Of a DNA stretch of 64,000 bases, positions 23,866 to 36,100 are shown in pieces. The position numbers were made by a program, and so were the translations under genes. The stretch is taken from assembly GCA_001695595.3 (NCBI GenBank), contig MBPM02000014.1:372001-436000 (forward strand), given 5' to 3'. The first letter of the stretch is position 1. Every line of letters starts with the position of its first letter. The stretch comes from Plasmopara viticola (taxonomy: Eukaryota > Oomycota > Peronosporomycetes > Peronosporales > Peronosporaceae). Under the pieces are notes generated by a model that saw only the letters and a list, made by a program, of their open reading frames with translations, did not search any database and was not told where the DNA came from.

Positions 23866-25536
23866 CTATAACTGATCCTTTTGCTGTTGTTGTCGCACTT
23901 CCATGACAGCAGCCGGGTTTGGGTGATACTTGGAAGGATCGAGAGCTCGACCACCACCCATGGTTTCTTTATCGCTGCAAATAGGTTCAATAAACTTGCC
24001 TTCATCCACCTCAGTTATACTGTTCAATCTCGTATCGTCCGAGTAATTCTCCACCTTCATATCCAAAATCCCTAAAACGTCGTCTTCGTACTCAGTACGG
24101 GTAAACTTTTCGGCTATCATAAAGGGGTCATCTTCAGCAGCTCCAAACGGTGAGTAGATGAATGAATTGGCTAGCGGGTCCTCTATGATGAGCGTAAAGG
24201 GCTCAACACCACGCTTTAACGCATCGAGACGCTCTAGCCAAGCCTTCAGCAGTGAGCGGCCACCGTCACTATCACCCACGGCAAATGGATTGCCTTCTTC
24301 AATGTTCTGGCGAACCTTTTCGAGTAAACCCTCCACAGTCGTATAAAGACCTCCAAGCGACCCGTGCGCCATTTCCAGCTCGATCTCGGGAATGTTCACA
24401 CACGCCGAGTCAGCTTTCAGAATGTCACGATCCATGACATTTGGCTCCTTGTGTGGGTCCACCTTTAGCGTGATACGTTCGCCTTCGGGTGGAATGGCCC
24501 CACCCGCTTTCACTTCGTTTGTTTTATATCCACAAACTTCACAATTGAAAGACATAATAATCACTTCCTTGAAGTGTGGAATGTCCGTCATACACATGCA
24601 AGAAACGCCGGGCGCCTGGCATGCAAAGCAATTAGCAGAAATCTGAATCACCTCTTTCTTGGCAATATTGGCTTCGTCCACAAATTTGTCGAGACCTTCA
24701 TTCCGGTGCGGGAGCATACGTGGAGCTTGTGACGGGGCGTCATGGGACATATCTGGCTGCAAACCACAATCTAGGTCTTGCTGTTCAGAGCGATAGTAAT
24801 GCGTGATTTTCATCTTGGGATCAAAAGCAGGCGCGTGTGGATTTTCAATGTGCGAATTACCCGATGGGTCGTCTAACACTATCGTGAACGGGAGCGTGAT
24901 ACCTGTCGCCATAAGGGCAAGTTTTGCAATAAACTCGTCAATTTTCTCGGTAGTCTCAGGATCAATCTCGCGGCGGTGCTCTTGGTTTGCACGTAAATCT
25001 TCAATAGCTTTTTGTAGCACACCTTCGATGGTATTAATGCTACCTCGTTGAGTCTCGCGAGGAATCTCAAAGTCTAGCGATGGAAAGTAAATGATTCCAG
25101 CATCAGCTTTGATCAGCTGGCGGTTGAGATCCTGCAGCGAACGTTACAAGGTCAATACTAACTTTTACAAACCAGAAATTGTAGCACACACCTCCGGTTG
25201 TGTCAGCTCGAGCTCGATCTTGGTACCTTGCTCCTGCACCTTGCCTCCAAATTGCACTTCGCTGTTCTTGAATCCGCAATGTTCACATTCAAACGACATG
25301 AGAATCACCTCACGAAAGTATGGAATCATTGTAAGCAGTAACTTGGTCGTGCCGTCTTCGTGGCAATTCATGCACAGACTTTCCATAGTGGTGACCTCAG
25401 GCACATCGTCTTCGGCCTGTAACGTGTAGATCGATGGCGCCTTGAGCTTATCATGAACGTCTTTGTCCTCTAAATGAAATCGCTCTTCCACGTTGGGCCG
25501 TGTGCCGCCCAGCACCTGGGGTGCTTTTTCCGACAT
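23866..25536 (-). CDS. ZPR1: ZPR1 zinc-finger protein
   Basis: Two exons, 25536-25192 and 25131-23866, with a 60-bp GT-AG intron (25191-25132), giving about 536 aa. The protein is the classic duplicated ZPR1 arrangement. Zinc finger 1 (CMNC ... CEHC, about residues 55-95) is followed by its beta domain. Finger 2 (CFAC ... CEVC) and a second beta domain follow, each finger carrying a 'P.F.EVI.MSF.CE.CG.K..EV' block. Splicing joins TQPE to DLNRQLIKAD, restoring the segment conserved in the family. ZPR1 binds inactive eEF1A and acts as its folding chaperone. It shuttles between cytoplasm and nucleus. The gene is divergent from the coiled-coil gene, 537 bp between starts. Both zinc fingers look intact. 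Confidence 0.95.
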
Positions 25537-26073
25537 GTTGCCCTATTCTTTTCGTGTATGGCTGGTCACACGCAGGGCTTCTTATGTTGCTCGATGGTTC
25601 CAAGCAAAGTTGCGGTAAGAATGGGTAAGGACAGAATTAATGGTACCCAAACATTAAATTAAAGCGCTGGAAATGGGACCTTTTGATTATTATGCAATAA
25701 ATATAGTAGTGTCCATATCAATACGCACTAAAGCCAGCTAGACAAAGACGAGTCTAGTTTAAGGAAGTTATACACCTGCAAAGTTTCAGCATCGATTGTA
25801 GCAACAGCATTGCAATCAAGCAGCGAGTACTTGCGCGTCTTACATTTAGAGCACGAATTGACTAAACTGTGAGCAAATGACGTCTCTTTTACAGAAGAGC
25901 CGCCTTTGATTGCGTGATTGGTAAATGACAACACGGCAAATATATTTTTGTAGACGTCGTTTCAGTTGCTACTCTTAAGTTTGCCCTCGGTCTTTGTTCA
26001 AAAGCGACATGGAACACTAATTTGGTGCTTCTTGGAAAACTAGATGAGGCAACATCAACCAACTAGTGACAAC
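25537..26073. promoter_or_regulatory. Shared intergenic region between ZPR1 and the coiled-coil gene
   Basis: A 537-bp divergent spacer that must carry both promoters. A CCATTCTTACCGCAACTTTG-like element on the minus strand near 25625-25605 is a weak initiator candidate for ZPR1. A 68-codon minus ORF at 25728-25934 has no support. Confidence 0.35.
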
Positions 26074-28449
26074 ATGGCCACCGCCTTCACCGATATTTCA
26101 AGGGTACGTTTCCAAAGCTACACACGTCAAAGGCTTCCGCTGTTATTTCATTTAAATGACAGGACACGCCTATGAAAGACAACGAAAAACAATTTAAAAG
26201 GCGTAGCGGACTGACAGGGAGGAGACTTTTACCTCTCGCCGATGTATTCAGTCAGGGGGCCCCTCGAGTCGTTTCGAGTAATAATGCGACGTATAAAGTC
26301 AAGAAAATCACGCACAAACGCGAGCTCATGGAGGCCGTACGCAAGGCAAGTACACCAATAATGTTGCCAGGTAGGGAGGCTGGTTCAACTCGAACTTTAC
26401 AAGAAGGAACTGGGAGTACCGCGTCGCTTGACATTGATTCCAGCCAGCGAGATATTGAATCGTTGGAAGACGGTGTGCACCATAATGCTCGAAAATTTAA
26501 TGAACTTAAGCTTATGGTAGATCGGAGACAGCGCGAGCTTCACGGCCTTTTGGTACCTATTTTCTCTTTGCTTGAAAGTTGCTGTTTTGTGACGCTCTTT
26601 GTCTATGTCTCTAGGACGAGCTTCGAGTGTTGCAACGCGAAAACGAAACTCTCAACAAAATTCAGAATAAAGATACCCCCGTGTCCAAGAAAAATAATCA
26701 AATCAAGCAAGACATTGCCCAGTGTACCGCTAACATGGAAGAGCAAATGCACTTCCGGCGGCAACTTGAACACATGATTCGACGATTGCAAACCACTCAG
26801 CAGCGTGTAGATGCACAACTCACTGGGATGGCAACAGCAGTAGACAGCAGTGAACGGGAAGTCGAAGAAGTGCGCTTGCTTTGTCGACAGCTCGAAGTGG
26901 GCAAGAGCCATGCAGTTCAATTTTTGCAGGACGTCCAATTACAACTGCACATTGAGCGGAAGGCGCGAGCACGAGAGTTAGGAGACCATGAAGTGCGTGC
27001 ACGAAACTCGCAAAGGATGGAAATGTGGCGATTGCAACGTGTTAAAGAGCGTGATGAGATGGTGGCTGAGCTGCGTGGAGACTTGTCAGTTAAAGAGGAG
27101 AGTCAAATGTTAAAGAATGTTGAAAACCGAGAACGGACCACTGAAGCTTTACATGCTGCAAACGTGGTCAAAGGGCAGAAAAGTGCAAATTTCGAAGCGT
27201 TGCTCGCTGAAATGAAGCTAACGACGGGAGCTGCCAATTTACGTGAAGTTGTCGAAAAGATTGGCGCTCAAGCTGCCACGAGCGTATCGCTGGAAAAGGA
27301 AAAATTACAAGCTGAGGAACGTTTTATTGCAATTCGACAGAAAAAAGAGGTAATGGAGAAGGAGCTTAATGAGCTTAAGGCGTCGGGTAGTGGAAGTATT
27401 GAGCTCAACCGTGAAGTGTACAACAGTCTCGAGGACGAAATTCGGCAAGCAAAAGCTACTCTGAAAGTAAACAAATCTGCCTTTGATCATCTGGACGGAG
27501 TCATGTCAGCCATTCGACAGGGATCCTTTGGATTAGCTAGGAGACTCCAAGTTTTTGACGATATATTGGAAGCTGACCATAGCTCTGCATTAGAAGGTAC
27601 TCCAAATCTCATCGAACATGGCAGGATGGTGTCGACAAGCTCCATGTTATCCTTGATGTCGGGCGAGCATGCAGCGTATTTAGTCATGGCTGAGCTAAAA
27701 CTTACCAAAATTTTAGAAATTGTGGGTCAACCAACTCCGTCTGTCAACAGCTTTGGTGGATACGATGACGCTAGTGCAGATGGTGGTGGGGGGGAATTAA
27801 ACACACGAGGCATTCATCTCGAGGAGAATACGCATCCCGATGGGCCAGAAGACGGCAACACAATGTGGTCTCCTATTGCAAATAGCGATCCGCACCTCCA
27901 CGAAAACAATATACGAGTTCGTCCAGCAACCCGAGGTTTACCTTCTCTTTCAGTATTAGCAGCCCAGGTTGGCATCACCTTACCGGACAGTGACGAAGAA
28001 CCCGATTCAGCTCGCTCGGAAGTCTTTGTGGATAGATTAAATGTTGATGAAGAGACGAGTGGATTAGTGCCGTCGCGCGATATCTTGAAAATGAGCAGTT
28101 TGCGTCACTATACCGAAGTCATGCGGAAAAAAGAGGTAAGAGTGGGTCGAGAGTAGCGCAATGTCTAGAATTGTCTAACCCCATGGGCGTCTTATGTCTT
28201 TAGCTAAAAAACAGGCAAAAAGTGGCTACTGAAAAGGGCGTTTCGGACGAAGAAGTGATGGCCAAATTGCGAAAACGCAACCAGGTCGAAGAAGATACTC
28301 GACTTGCGACATCCCCAACACGTCACGGGGCCCACCTTTTTCTTGCCAAAGCTGCTTTTGGTACCAAGGATGCAATGGCTGGCTCGACAAGCGTGAAAAC
28401 GAGTCACCCCTTAGCTTTTGTCACGCAAATGCAATTTAGTGATCTTTAG
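26074..28449 (+). CDS. Coiled-coil protein, possibly outer-dynein-arm docking related
   Basis: Four exons (26074-26103, 26163-26552, 26615-28135, 28204-28449), three short phase-0 GT-AG introns of 59, 62 and 68 bp, about 728 aa. The tiny first exon encodes MATAFTDISR and splices to DTPMKDNEKQ. The ATG at 26172 would also open the frame. Residues from about 135 to 430 are nearly continuous charged coiled coil. A low-complexity acidic C-terminal third follows. The order of long coils, with an 'LDGVMSAIRQGSFGLARRL' segment near the end, recalls CCDC151/ODA10-type proteins that dock outer dynein arms in flagella. This is by general resemblance only. The gene converges on the receptor-phosphatase gene, 87 bp apart. 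Confidence 0.8.
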
Positions 28450-28536
28450 TATGAAAAGACAAAAATTACTATTAGATCTGTACCACCCTTTGCAAACTAC
28501 TTGATTGCTTCGGACCTCATGGTGTAAGCAAGAGCT

Positions 28537-31500
28537 TTAGCTCACGTTGCCTGTGCCACCCACTTGGTCCGGACAGCGATACTCTTCAGGCAACAGCGAA
28601 CGCTGCAACTTGTTAAAGGCAAACTGACGCTTGCCGGTATTCTTCAGCGCATTCTCGATTCGAACACCATGACTACGCATCACGGAGACTGTGGCCGGCA
28701 CGCGATGTGCTGGCAAGTCGTGATGGCGTTGCAAGATACGCACCTGCTCTAATGTCACTGACATGGCTGTACGATCCTTGGCACTTTTGCACACTGTGAC
28801 ACGTCCACCACCTAATTCTCGACACAAATCTGACGACCGCTTGAGGATTTCCGGTCGCTTGGTTTTGACCAAACTCTGGGCCGCTTCATTGATACATGTC
28901 TCCAGAGCACGCAACTCCTGTATGACTTCATCTTGTCGCATATGCATTGAGGAGGCAAGTGTCGAGTCGTTGGACATGGCCTTGTAACGGTGCGATCCAG
29001 CACGACTTCGACCTGATGAAAATCCATTTGCGCCACCATTTGGCATAGCAACAACCAGGCGGCGATATTTTTCACAAAACGCCTTCAATGGTTTCAAGCT
29101 GCGGAAGTTGATAACGTCTTGCAATTCCGTCTTGGCACGTTCCGTGTTATTGGCAATCGTTTGCATTTCATTGATACCTTGCGAAAACAAGACCGGCGTC
29201 ACATGAATCTCTCCGCCAGAAGCCAAACGTTCAGGAAGCTCGACATCACTCGTTGTAACCTGAACTGTCACAATGTACTTAATGTGCGACCGCTTGAGCC
29301 CCGTCTTGTTCGATACCGTCACCTTTACGACACCAGCTTCGTCTGCAACGTCCTTGCGACGTGACATACGGAACGAAAACCGATTCAACGGCTTATCACG
29401 CACGTCTTGAATGACAAATGCCACACAACTCAAATGCTCGACAGCACCTGCCATATCTTCCAGCATGCCAATCTCTTTGCCATGGGTAGACAGCAATGAT
29501 TCCACTTGAAACAGAAATCCCAAGCTCGAAAACTGGCGCAACATATCTTCTCCACGTATGACATCGGGGTTTTGAATTGCTACCTCTACTTTCCGTACAA
29601 AACTGCACGTCAGCGCTGCTAATGCCTGTGCAAACGCGCAATCCATTCGCAGCTGTAGATCCCATTTCAGATCATCGTATTCACGAATTTCTTCAGGCCA
29701 TTTCGACAAATCAAGGTCGGCGTCGGCGATCTTGGCTTCCATTTTTTTGCGTCGGTTCTGATAGGAAAGAATGCCGCCTTTATTGAATTTGTACACATGA
29801 GCTGCGGGTGCACCAACCGTCGTAAAATCATATGCCGACACTTCCTTCGACGACCGCCTCCTTTCGTCATTGATAAATGCATTCGTAGGACCAATGAGCA
29901 AGTCCTGAATATGCATATTTATCGGTACAAAGCGCAAGTCGGCTGATTTCTTCTCTACACTTGCCTTGAAGTAATTCTTGTGCTTGTCACGATTTACAAG
30001 ATACTGAATATTTCGACGCAACATGGCCACGTACTCCTTGCGTCTCTTTACACGTTCCTCTAGCCACTCGCGTGCGAGCGAAGAGTCGGTATCGTCCTGG
30101 ATTTGGCCAATTAATGTGCCGTAGAAGCCAAGGTTCTGCTTTCCCTTTTTCTGGTGAAGAAAGCTGTGCAAGTCCTCTCGAGCACGATCGGCCTGTTCTT
30201 GACGCTCAGCGGCAATCAACTCCATCAATTGGCGCGGGATGGCGTTCGAATAGACGCTCTCTTGCAAGTCCTCGACCACAAGTCCACCGCCACCGTCTTC
30301 TGTGTCGTACTGAAAGAAGCGAATGATGTTACCAATATTCTTGTGCGACGCAGCATCGTCCCGATTGGATGTATCGCCAGGCATCATGACTGTCTGAACG
30401 CTCAATTCTGCGTTCTTGACGTTGCCCATTAAAATATTGTTGATTTCACTCTGCAGCGACGGGAATTCCTCCAAGATTGCACACGTGTGGTCATCTGACG
30501 GGTGGATGTTTAACGAGTGACCACTTGCTGCGGCGTCCAGGACTGCCTGAGACGAAGTCACAAACTCAAGTACAGGGTGAAACATTGTCATTTGAAACGA
30601 CAATTGCGGATTCACCGACGAATCTTGACTTAAGCTCGAGGTAGAATGGTCAAGATAGGTCGAAGATGTTTCGCGCTTCCCAATTGTGCTTGCGTGGACC
30701 ATAAAGCGCAACAACGTGTTCGATGCTGGGCCAATTACAGGCACCTCTAACACGGCGACAAACGGGAAGATAGCGTGTGTCGAGCCGGTTGTCAGTACCG
30801 ACTCGGTTTCGCCAGCCACGCCAACGGGTTCTGTCGTGCCAACGCACTTCCACGCAACTGTACTCGAGATACTATTTAACGTATTAATCGTCTCCTTAGA
30901 CGAGTAAAAATCGAGCGACACAAAGCACGCCCGATCAAAAGATGCTGGAAGCTTGAGCCGCACAATGATCCGCAACCGACTACCAGGTTCATCATTGTTC
31001 AATAAAGAATCCCCCATGCTTAAACGATCCCGCAAGAGTTTTGAGTACGGCATGTGGCTTGACGAGCCAGATGATCGTGGCGTGTAATTAAAGACATCCT
31101 CTTTAGACGATTGGTCGATCGATGGAGCTTCGTCGTGTCGATAATTCTCGGTACTGGGGTTCCACTGCAGAAAAAGAAGCAACAATGGTGGCAGACTATG
31201 CGGCAGCCACACAACAAAAATATACCACACCGCGTCCGAAAGCTGGTGCTCTTCACCCTTGTGGGTTACGTACTGCGCAATGTATATCACTTGAGCTGAT
31301 ACGTAAAAGACACACGTTGTGGCAATAATAATGTAAAAGATTGTCAGTGACTTGCGAATCCGTGCGTCCGACGGATCTTCGTTTAACATAAGCGTTCGTC
31401 CACGACTCATGACCATACAGCCAAGCACCATGAGCATCACCGTGCACACAATAAATCCTGTGCCAAATGCCAAGTAAAATGTCCCCATATCGCACTCTTC

Positions 31501-33156
31501 AATGGCCGATCGGATAATTTGACCCTCCGCAGCAATCGACATCGCACAATCTTCCTCAGACGAACAAGCCGTCGACTCCATGTCATACACGCACTCGAGG
31601 TTATCTGCCGACATTAAAGTCACGATGATCACGAACGCCAAGACACATGCGTTGATCAGAACGTAAGCCAAGACGACGGGCGATGTAAAGCTCAACTTTT
31701 TAAACCACTTGAACGAAAGGACAGTGGCCCAGTGAAAACACAATGAGAGAATCATGGCATTGTTGAAAAAGTACTGAGCCGTGTACCAATGCACGTACGC
31801 CTTCGACGGCTGAATGATCCACACGAGATACCCTCCTGTGGCTGCGGCAAACGAAAACAACGCAGTAATGGCCACCAAATCCGTCCACAACGTACTCACA
31901 GTCAAAGGTAAGCCGTGCCATCGAATAATAACCAACGAGAAGAGAAAGCACGCACCATAGACCACCACCGTCATAATGTCAAGTGGCGCAGCTTTCAATG
32001 AGCGACTTGCATCATTTAGCGTATAAAACCTGATAGGAGAGTTATCGACTGCTGAAGCCAGTCCTTGGTAGGCTGACAAGTAGACTTTATCAATAGCCAC
32101 CGTGCTATTGTCCGGGTTATCAAGCATTTCAAAAAAAAGGTTCACAGTGTCACCGTTTTGGATACTACCTGTAAACGAATCTGGAATGGTAAACGAGATA
32201 TTCGATGCGCCCACATACAATTCAAGATCAATCGGCGACGAACTCTCCGAGTCTGGAAGAATCATCGATGCCGTCGTGACATTGTCAATCATGGTGCCAA
32301 ACTCTTCTTCCTTGTCACTTGCAACACGAAGCAAAAAAAACGCACCAGCACTGAGCACGGCGCCACTTGTAACACGAATCGACACGGGGGTCGAGCTCAT
32401 GATGATGGGATTTTTCGCTTCAATTGCTGCATTTGTAAAGAGCCCAATGAGTTCATAAGCTTCTGAAGTCAACTCGAGTTGAAACGCTTGTTGTTTACTA
32501 CTTGATGACGCAAGACACCCGATGCTATCGAATTTGACCGTCAAGGTTAAGACTTCAGAGAACGTTCCAGGGCCCAATCGCGTCGAGACGTGATCCACGA
32601 CAAATTGGTAATGATTTTGCACATTCATAAACTCGGCGAGAGCATCGGCATCCAGTGCCATGATCGTAGCATTTCCGTCTCGAGAACAGTCCACACTCGC
32701 GTCTTCTGAGCCAGCAAAACAGTTGGACGAGGAACCTTCGAGTGTCCAGAGCGTGGGTGTATTGACCGTGACTTCGCACGTAAAGTTGCACGAAGACGCA
32801 GCCACGGATTTCGAAGTGAGGTCAAACGTTTCGAGCAATTGCGGGAAATTGTACTGAGAAGAGACGACGAGGGAGCAATTAGAGCACGTGCCATTAAGGG
32901 ACGACGACACGTGCATATTGGCCACGTCCGAGAGCTCGCTCCCTTCGTCTACATTGCGCAAATTCGATGTCCGGCAGTCTTTCACGCATTCCACAGGGTC
33001 TGAATACCATGTTCCAGACATGTCGCTTGTGTACAGACACTTGTTCTGCTCGCATTTGTAGGCGAACGACTCGGGAAATGCCGCGGTGGTGATGGAGAGA
33101 CCCGCAAGCGCTACAAGAAGCAGCGTGGACGATCGTACCAAGGCGCCCGAAGGCAT
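28537..33156 (-). CDS. Receptor-lipid phosphatase fusion: 7TM receptor with INPP4-type phosphatase
   Basis: Single exon, 1539 aa. A signal peptide (about 1-26) is followed by a Cys-containing and Ser/Thr-rich extracellular region to about residue 390. A seven-helix membrane domain follows (about 390-668, ending LLLLFLQWNP). A C2-like domain (about 724-850, starting LRIIVRLKLP) and a long cytosolic part lead to the phosphatase signature CKSAKDRTAM near residue 1456. This CX5R motif and the sequence after it (SVTLEQVRILQ ... ENALKNTG) match type I/II inositol-polyphosphate 4-phosphatases, which act on PI(3,4)P2. The catalytic Cys and Arg are present. The design puts a ligand-sensing receptor and phosphoinositide turnover in one chain at the membrane. 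It fits the oomycete GPCR-bigram class. The ligand is unknown. Confidence 0.9.
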   Translation of the reverse strand: MPSGALVRSSTLLLVALAGLSITTAAFPESFAYKCEQNKCLYTSDMSGTWYSDPVECVKDCRTSNLRNVDEGSELSDVANMHVSSSLNGTCSNCSLVVSSQYNFPQLLETFDLTSKSVAASSCNFTCEVTVNTPTLWTLEGSSSNCFAGSEDASVDCSRDGNATIMALDADALAEFMNVQNHYQFVVDHVSTRLGPGTFSEVLTLTVKFDSIGCLASSSSKQQAFQLELTSEAYELIGLFTNAAIEAKNPIIMSSTPVSIRVTSGAVLSAGAFFLLRVASDKEEEFGTMIDNVTTASMILPDSESSSPIDLELYVGASNISFTIPDSFTGSIQNGDTVNLFFEMLDNPDNSTVAIDKVYLSAYQGLASAVDNSPIRFYTLNDASRSLKAAPLDIMTVVVYGACFLFSLVIIRWHGLPLTVSTLWTDLVAITALFSFAAATGGYLVWIIQPSKAYVHWYTAQYFFNNAMILSLCFHWATVLSFKWFKKLSFTSPVVLAYVLINACVLAFVIIVTLMSADNLECVYDMESTACSSEEDCAMSIAAEGQIIRSAIEECDMGTFYLAFGTGFIVCTVMLMVLGCMVMSRGRTLMLNEDPSDARIRKSLTIFYIIIATTCVFYVSAQVIYIAQYVTHKGEEHQLSDAVWYIFVVWLPHSLPPLLLLFLQWNPSTENYRHDEAPSIDQSSKEDVFNYTPRSSGSSSHMPYSKLLRDRLSMGDSLLNNDEPGSRLRIIVRLKLPASFDRACFVSLDFYSSKETINTLNSISSTVAWKCVGTTEPVGVAGETESVLTTGSTHAIFPFVAVLEVPVIGPASNTLLRFMVHASTIGKRETSSTYLDHSTSSLSQDSSVNPQLSFQMTMFHPVLEFVTSSQAVLDAAASGHSLNIHPSDDHTCAILEEFPSLQSEINNILMGNVKNAELSVQTVMMPGDTSNRDDAASHKNIGNIIRFFQYDTEDGGGGLVVEDLQESVYSNAIPRQLMELIAAERQEQADRAREDLHSFLHQKKGKQNLGFYGTLIGQIQDDTDSSLAREWLEERVKRRKEYVAMLRRNIQYLVNRDKHKNYFKASVEKKSADLRFVPINMHIQDLLIGPTNAFINDERRRSSKEVSAYDFTTVGAPAAHVYKFNKGGILSYQNRRKKMEAKIADADLDLSKWPEEIREYDDLKWDLQLRMDCAFAQALAALTCSFVRKVEVAIQNPDVIRGEDMLRQFSSLGFLFQVESLLSTHGKEIGMLEDMAGAVEHLSCVAFVIQDVRDKPLNRFSFRMSRRKDVADEAGVVKVTVSNKTGLKRSHIKYIVTVQVTTSDVELPERLASGGEIHVTPVLFSQGINEMQTIANNTERAKTELQDVINFRSLKPLKAFCEKYRRLVVAMPNGGANGFSSGRSRAGSHRYKAMSNDSTLASSMHMRQDEVIQELRALETCINEAAQSLVKTKRPEILKRSSDLCRELGGGRVTVCKSAKDRTAMSVTLEQVRILQRHHDLPAHRVPATVSVMRSHGVRIENALKNTGKRQFAFNKLQRSLLPEEYRCPDQVGGTGNVS

Positions 33157-36100
33157 GGGGGCATTCCTGTTGTCCGCCAGCTTGGGATTCTTGTCGAGCT
33201 CACGCCTTCCACTGTTGATTACGCTTGTCCTGATGATGCGATGGACGCCAGCACTTTTCCCAGTTAGAACGCGCGAGAATGTACCAAGTCAGCTCGCTCT
33301 CTCCCTGCCTGGTTTCTCTCGACTTTCCTCTCTCCCCTTACCGAAGAGCCAGTGGGTCTGACGTTCACTTGCACAAAGTATGGTGCCGCCTGATCGTCAG
33401 GTAAGAAACTTGGCCCTTTTATTAGCTCAAAAGTGACTAGAGGTCGCTTTTCGGGAGAATAGGTCTCGAGTTCGACAACTGCCTTTTACTAAGGATTTGA
33501 CCATATGGATCGTATCATCAAGGTCAACCAAAACGATATGGACCTCAGCCTTCCTGACGATGAACAAAAAGTATTATACGTGATCAGAGAAAAGCAAATC
33601 ACATGTCAGATAATGATTGACAATTTCGTTTGGTAAATTCATGAGTTCATCAGCACCTTGCGCGGAGCAGGCGTGCAGAAAGACGCGCGATCTTCCTGTG
33701 AACGACCGTTCAATACGCCTAAATTTGGAGGACCGAAAGGTACAATAAAATGAATGCACTTTGAGTAACTGATGGTTTTCGTAGTACTCGATTTTCTTAC
33801 GAAGCGACTTGTACGCGGGACTATCCCTTTTTTGATATATCTCACTATGCATATCTGGTTTATATACCGGTGGGGTGCCCAAAGTTCTTCGACCGCTTTT
33901 TACTAAGCTACTGGCCTGCTCAATTTACACTTGGATTACATATAATGGAAGCTATCTATCACTCTCATGGCATTTATAAGAAAAGTCGGTCTGGTATTGA
34001 TGGCCGAAAGGCAGCGGAAAAGTCTACCAGTTAGCTGGCTTACGATGACCAAGTCAGTCATCAATAAGATTGTTTTGCATCAAAGGGCGCACCCACACCA
34101 AAGGCAGCGTCTGCGACCGGGACTTTGGCTGCGACTTGGACAGCGAGCCGAAAGTGGCTCGCACGTCAAAGAGCCACGAGCTATTGTTTCTCAGCTTTGT
34201 CATGATGATGACATGTGCATATCGTCTGGTGGCTCGCAGACTCTTCCACCTTCGTGTTTTATCTTGATAACTATTAAATAAATGTAATATAAAAAGTTAA
34301 TTGGTGACAAACAAAAATTGTCAAATAGACTTCATCAGCCGCAATCTCCATGAAAACCAACAGATAGTGCAGTCAAGTCGCGGAATTTTAGATGCGATCT
34401 CAAAGCCTTGAGGGTCTTAAAGTAGAAATGGATTCTTTTGTTATAAGACTTGTGAACTCCGCAGTCGAATTGTGAGAGATAGTTTTTTTTGTGAGTCGGC
34501 TTGCTCGAATTTTATCGCTTTTTTATCACTAAGCCCCTCAACATTATGGCAAAAAAGACGACGGCTATAAGCGCTATCAGTTGTCATACGGTCACCCGGA
34601 CTCGCCTTATCTGCATAGATGAGCGCGGGGCAACATTTCAAAGTGATTTTGGGGACTTAAGAACACATAAAAGGCTCGATGTCCTAAGTTCTCCTTCTAG
34701 ACATCTTACACAAACGCTGAGTGCGTCGAAATTGTCTTAAGAAGGTCGATGGTACACGTTACGTAATTTCGAGATGGTTAGAGACCACCGTTTGCAGACA
34801 CTAATATTACCCTATCGACAGTTTAAAAAAGGTAGCCATGAGTTTGACCTTTTACGCATCATTACATCTGCTTGTGCACCAATACGTGAAATATTTATCT
34901 CGACCTAATTGACCACTAATCAAGTATCACATGCTTCCCAAATAGAAGCTTTTTCACGTCTTTATCGTTTAAGAAAACGGTTTGACATGTATCCGTCGGA
35001 CATTTTATATAATGGAGTAGACAGTGTAATCACTTTCAGCACTAGAACTTCAACCGTTGTCAAGATTTCCACCACTCGACATTGACATATGTGCCTGCGA
35101 TGGAAAATAACATTAGACCTTTAAGCTTACATAGTTTTGACTTGCTTGCAATAGAGCTCTGAGTCTGTCAAAATGTACCATCTAACATTCTGGCCAGCAC
35201 AAAAGCACGACATCAATCTTTCCCAATCTGTATCCGACGCAAAAGCTTTATGTCGCGAAGTATAGTCAACCATTTTGTACTTTAATCGTCCTCCGCAAGG
35301 ATGTTTCGTCTGAAAATTAATATAAAATACTTAGAGCACATAAGATGCATCCGGATCGTTACCAGTACATATTTTATGGCAAATGAGACTTAGTCAAAAC
35401 CAAATTGTATTCGTTTTTGTACTTTAAGTCATTCGAAGTTGAGTGGGATAATTAGCTCGCAGTAAAAAATAACCGGTGGCATAGCTTGGAGCGTCACAAA
35501 CGACATTAAATAGCTTTGTCGAGTCTGGCAAATCTAAAAGTTGGTGCTTGCCGAAAGCTTGGCTGATGCGATTGAAAGCGAGCTGGTTAAGCCATCACTG
35601 TACCATGCAGATAGTTGATAACGGCTGAACAATTCCGCAAATCTCTCGAAATTGCTACCTGCAACGTCTCTCACTTTATTGGGGCCTGCGTGAAACGTAT
35701 TATTGCTTTTTTTTTATTTTAAAACCCAGTATCGTCCGATACTGACAATAACTTCACGGGTCAAAACCTGGATCTACACAGTTGACTGGTATTATTCAGA
35801 GCGCAGACAGAGCGATTTGTTATTGTTGCCGATGACGTATTGTGCAATGTGTGTATGCATACCAAGGTTTTATATACGAATGCTTCCAGCGTTTGCACTG
35901 ATATTACCGTTGATGTTACACCAGGTCACACACCTTCTTACAAAAATTAACTTCCCACCGCTAGCGCCACTATATCGTAGCTTAGGCTTGATGAGACGGT
36001 CGAAATTGCTGACACCAAGCCACTACTATACGCAGCCAAGTCGAAGCCTTTTGTCGAACCGACAAGCATCTTGCAATACGTGCTCGATTAAATGGCAGGA

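Noticed and set aside
33574..33882. 102-codon minus ORF, possible gene remnant
   Set aside because: Some eroded-exon look, but no identifiable domain, promoter or splice sites.
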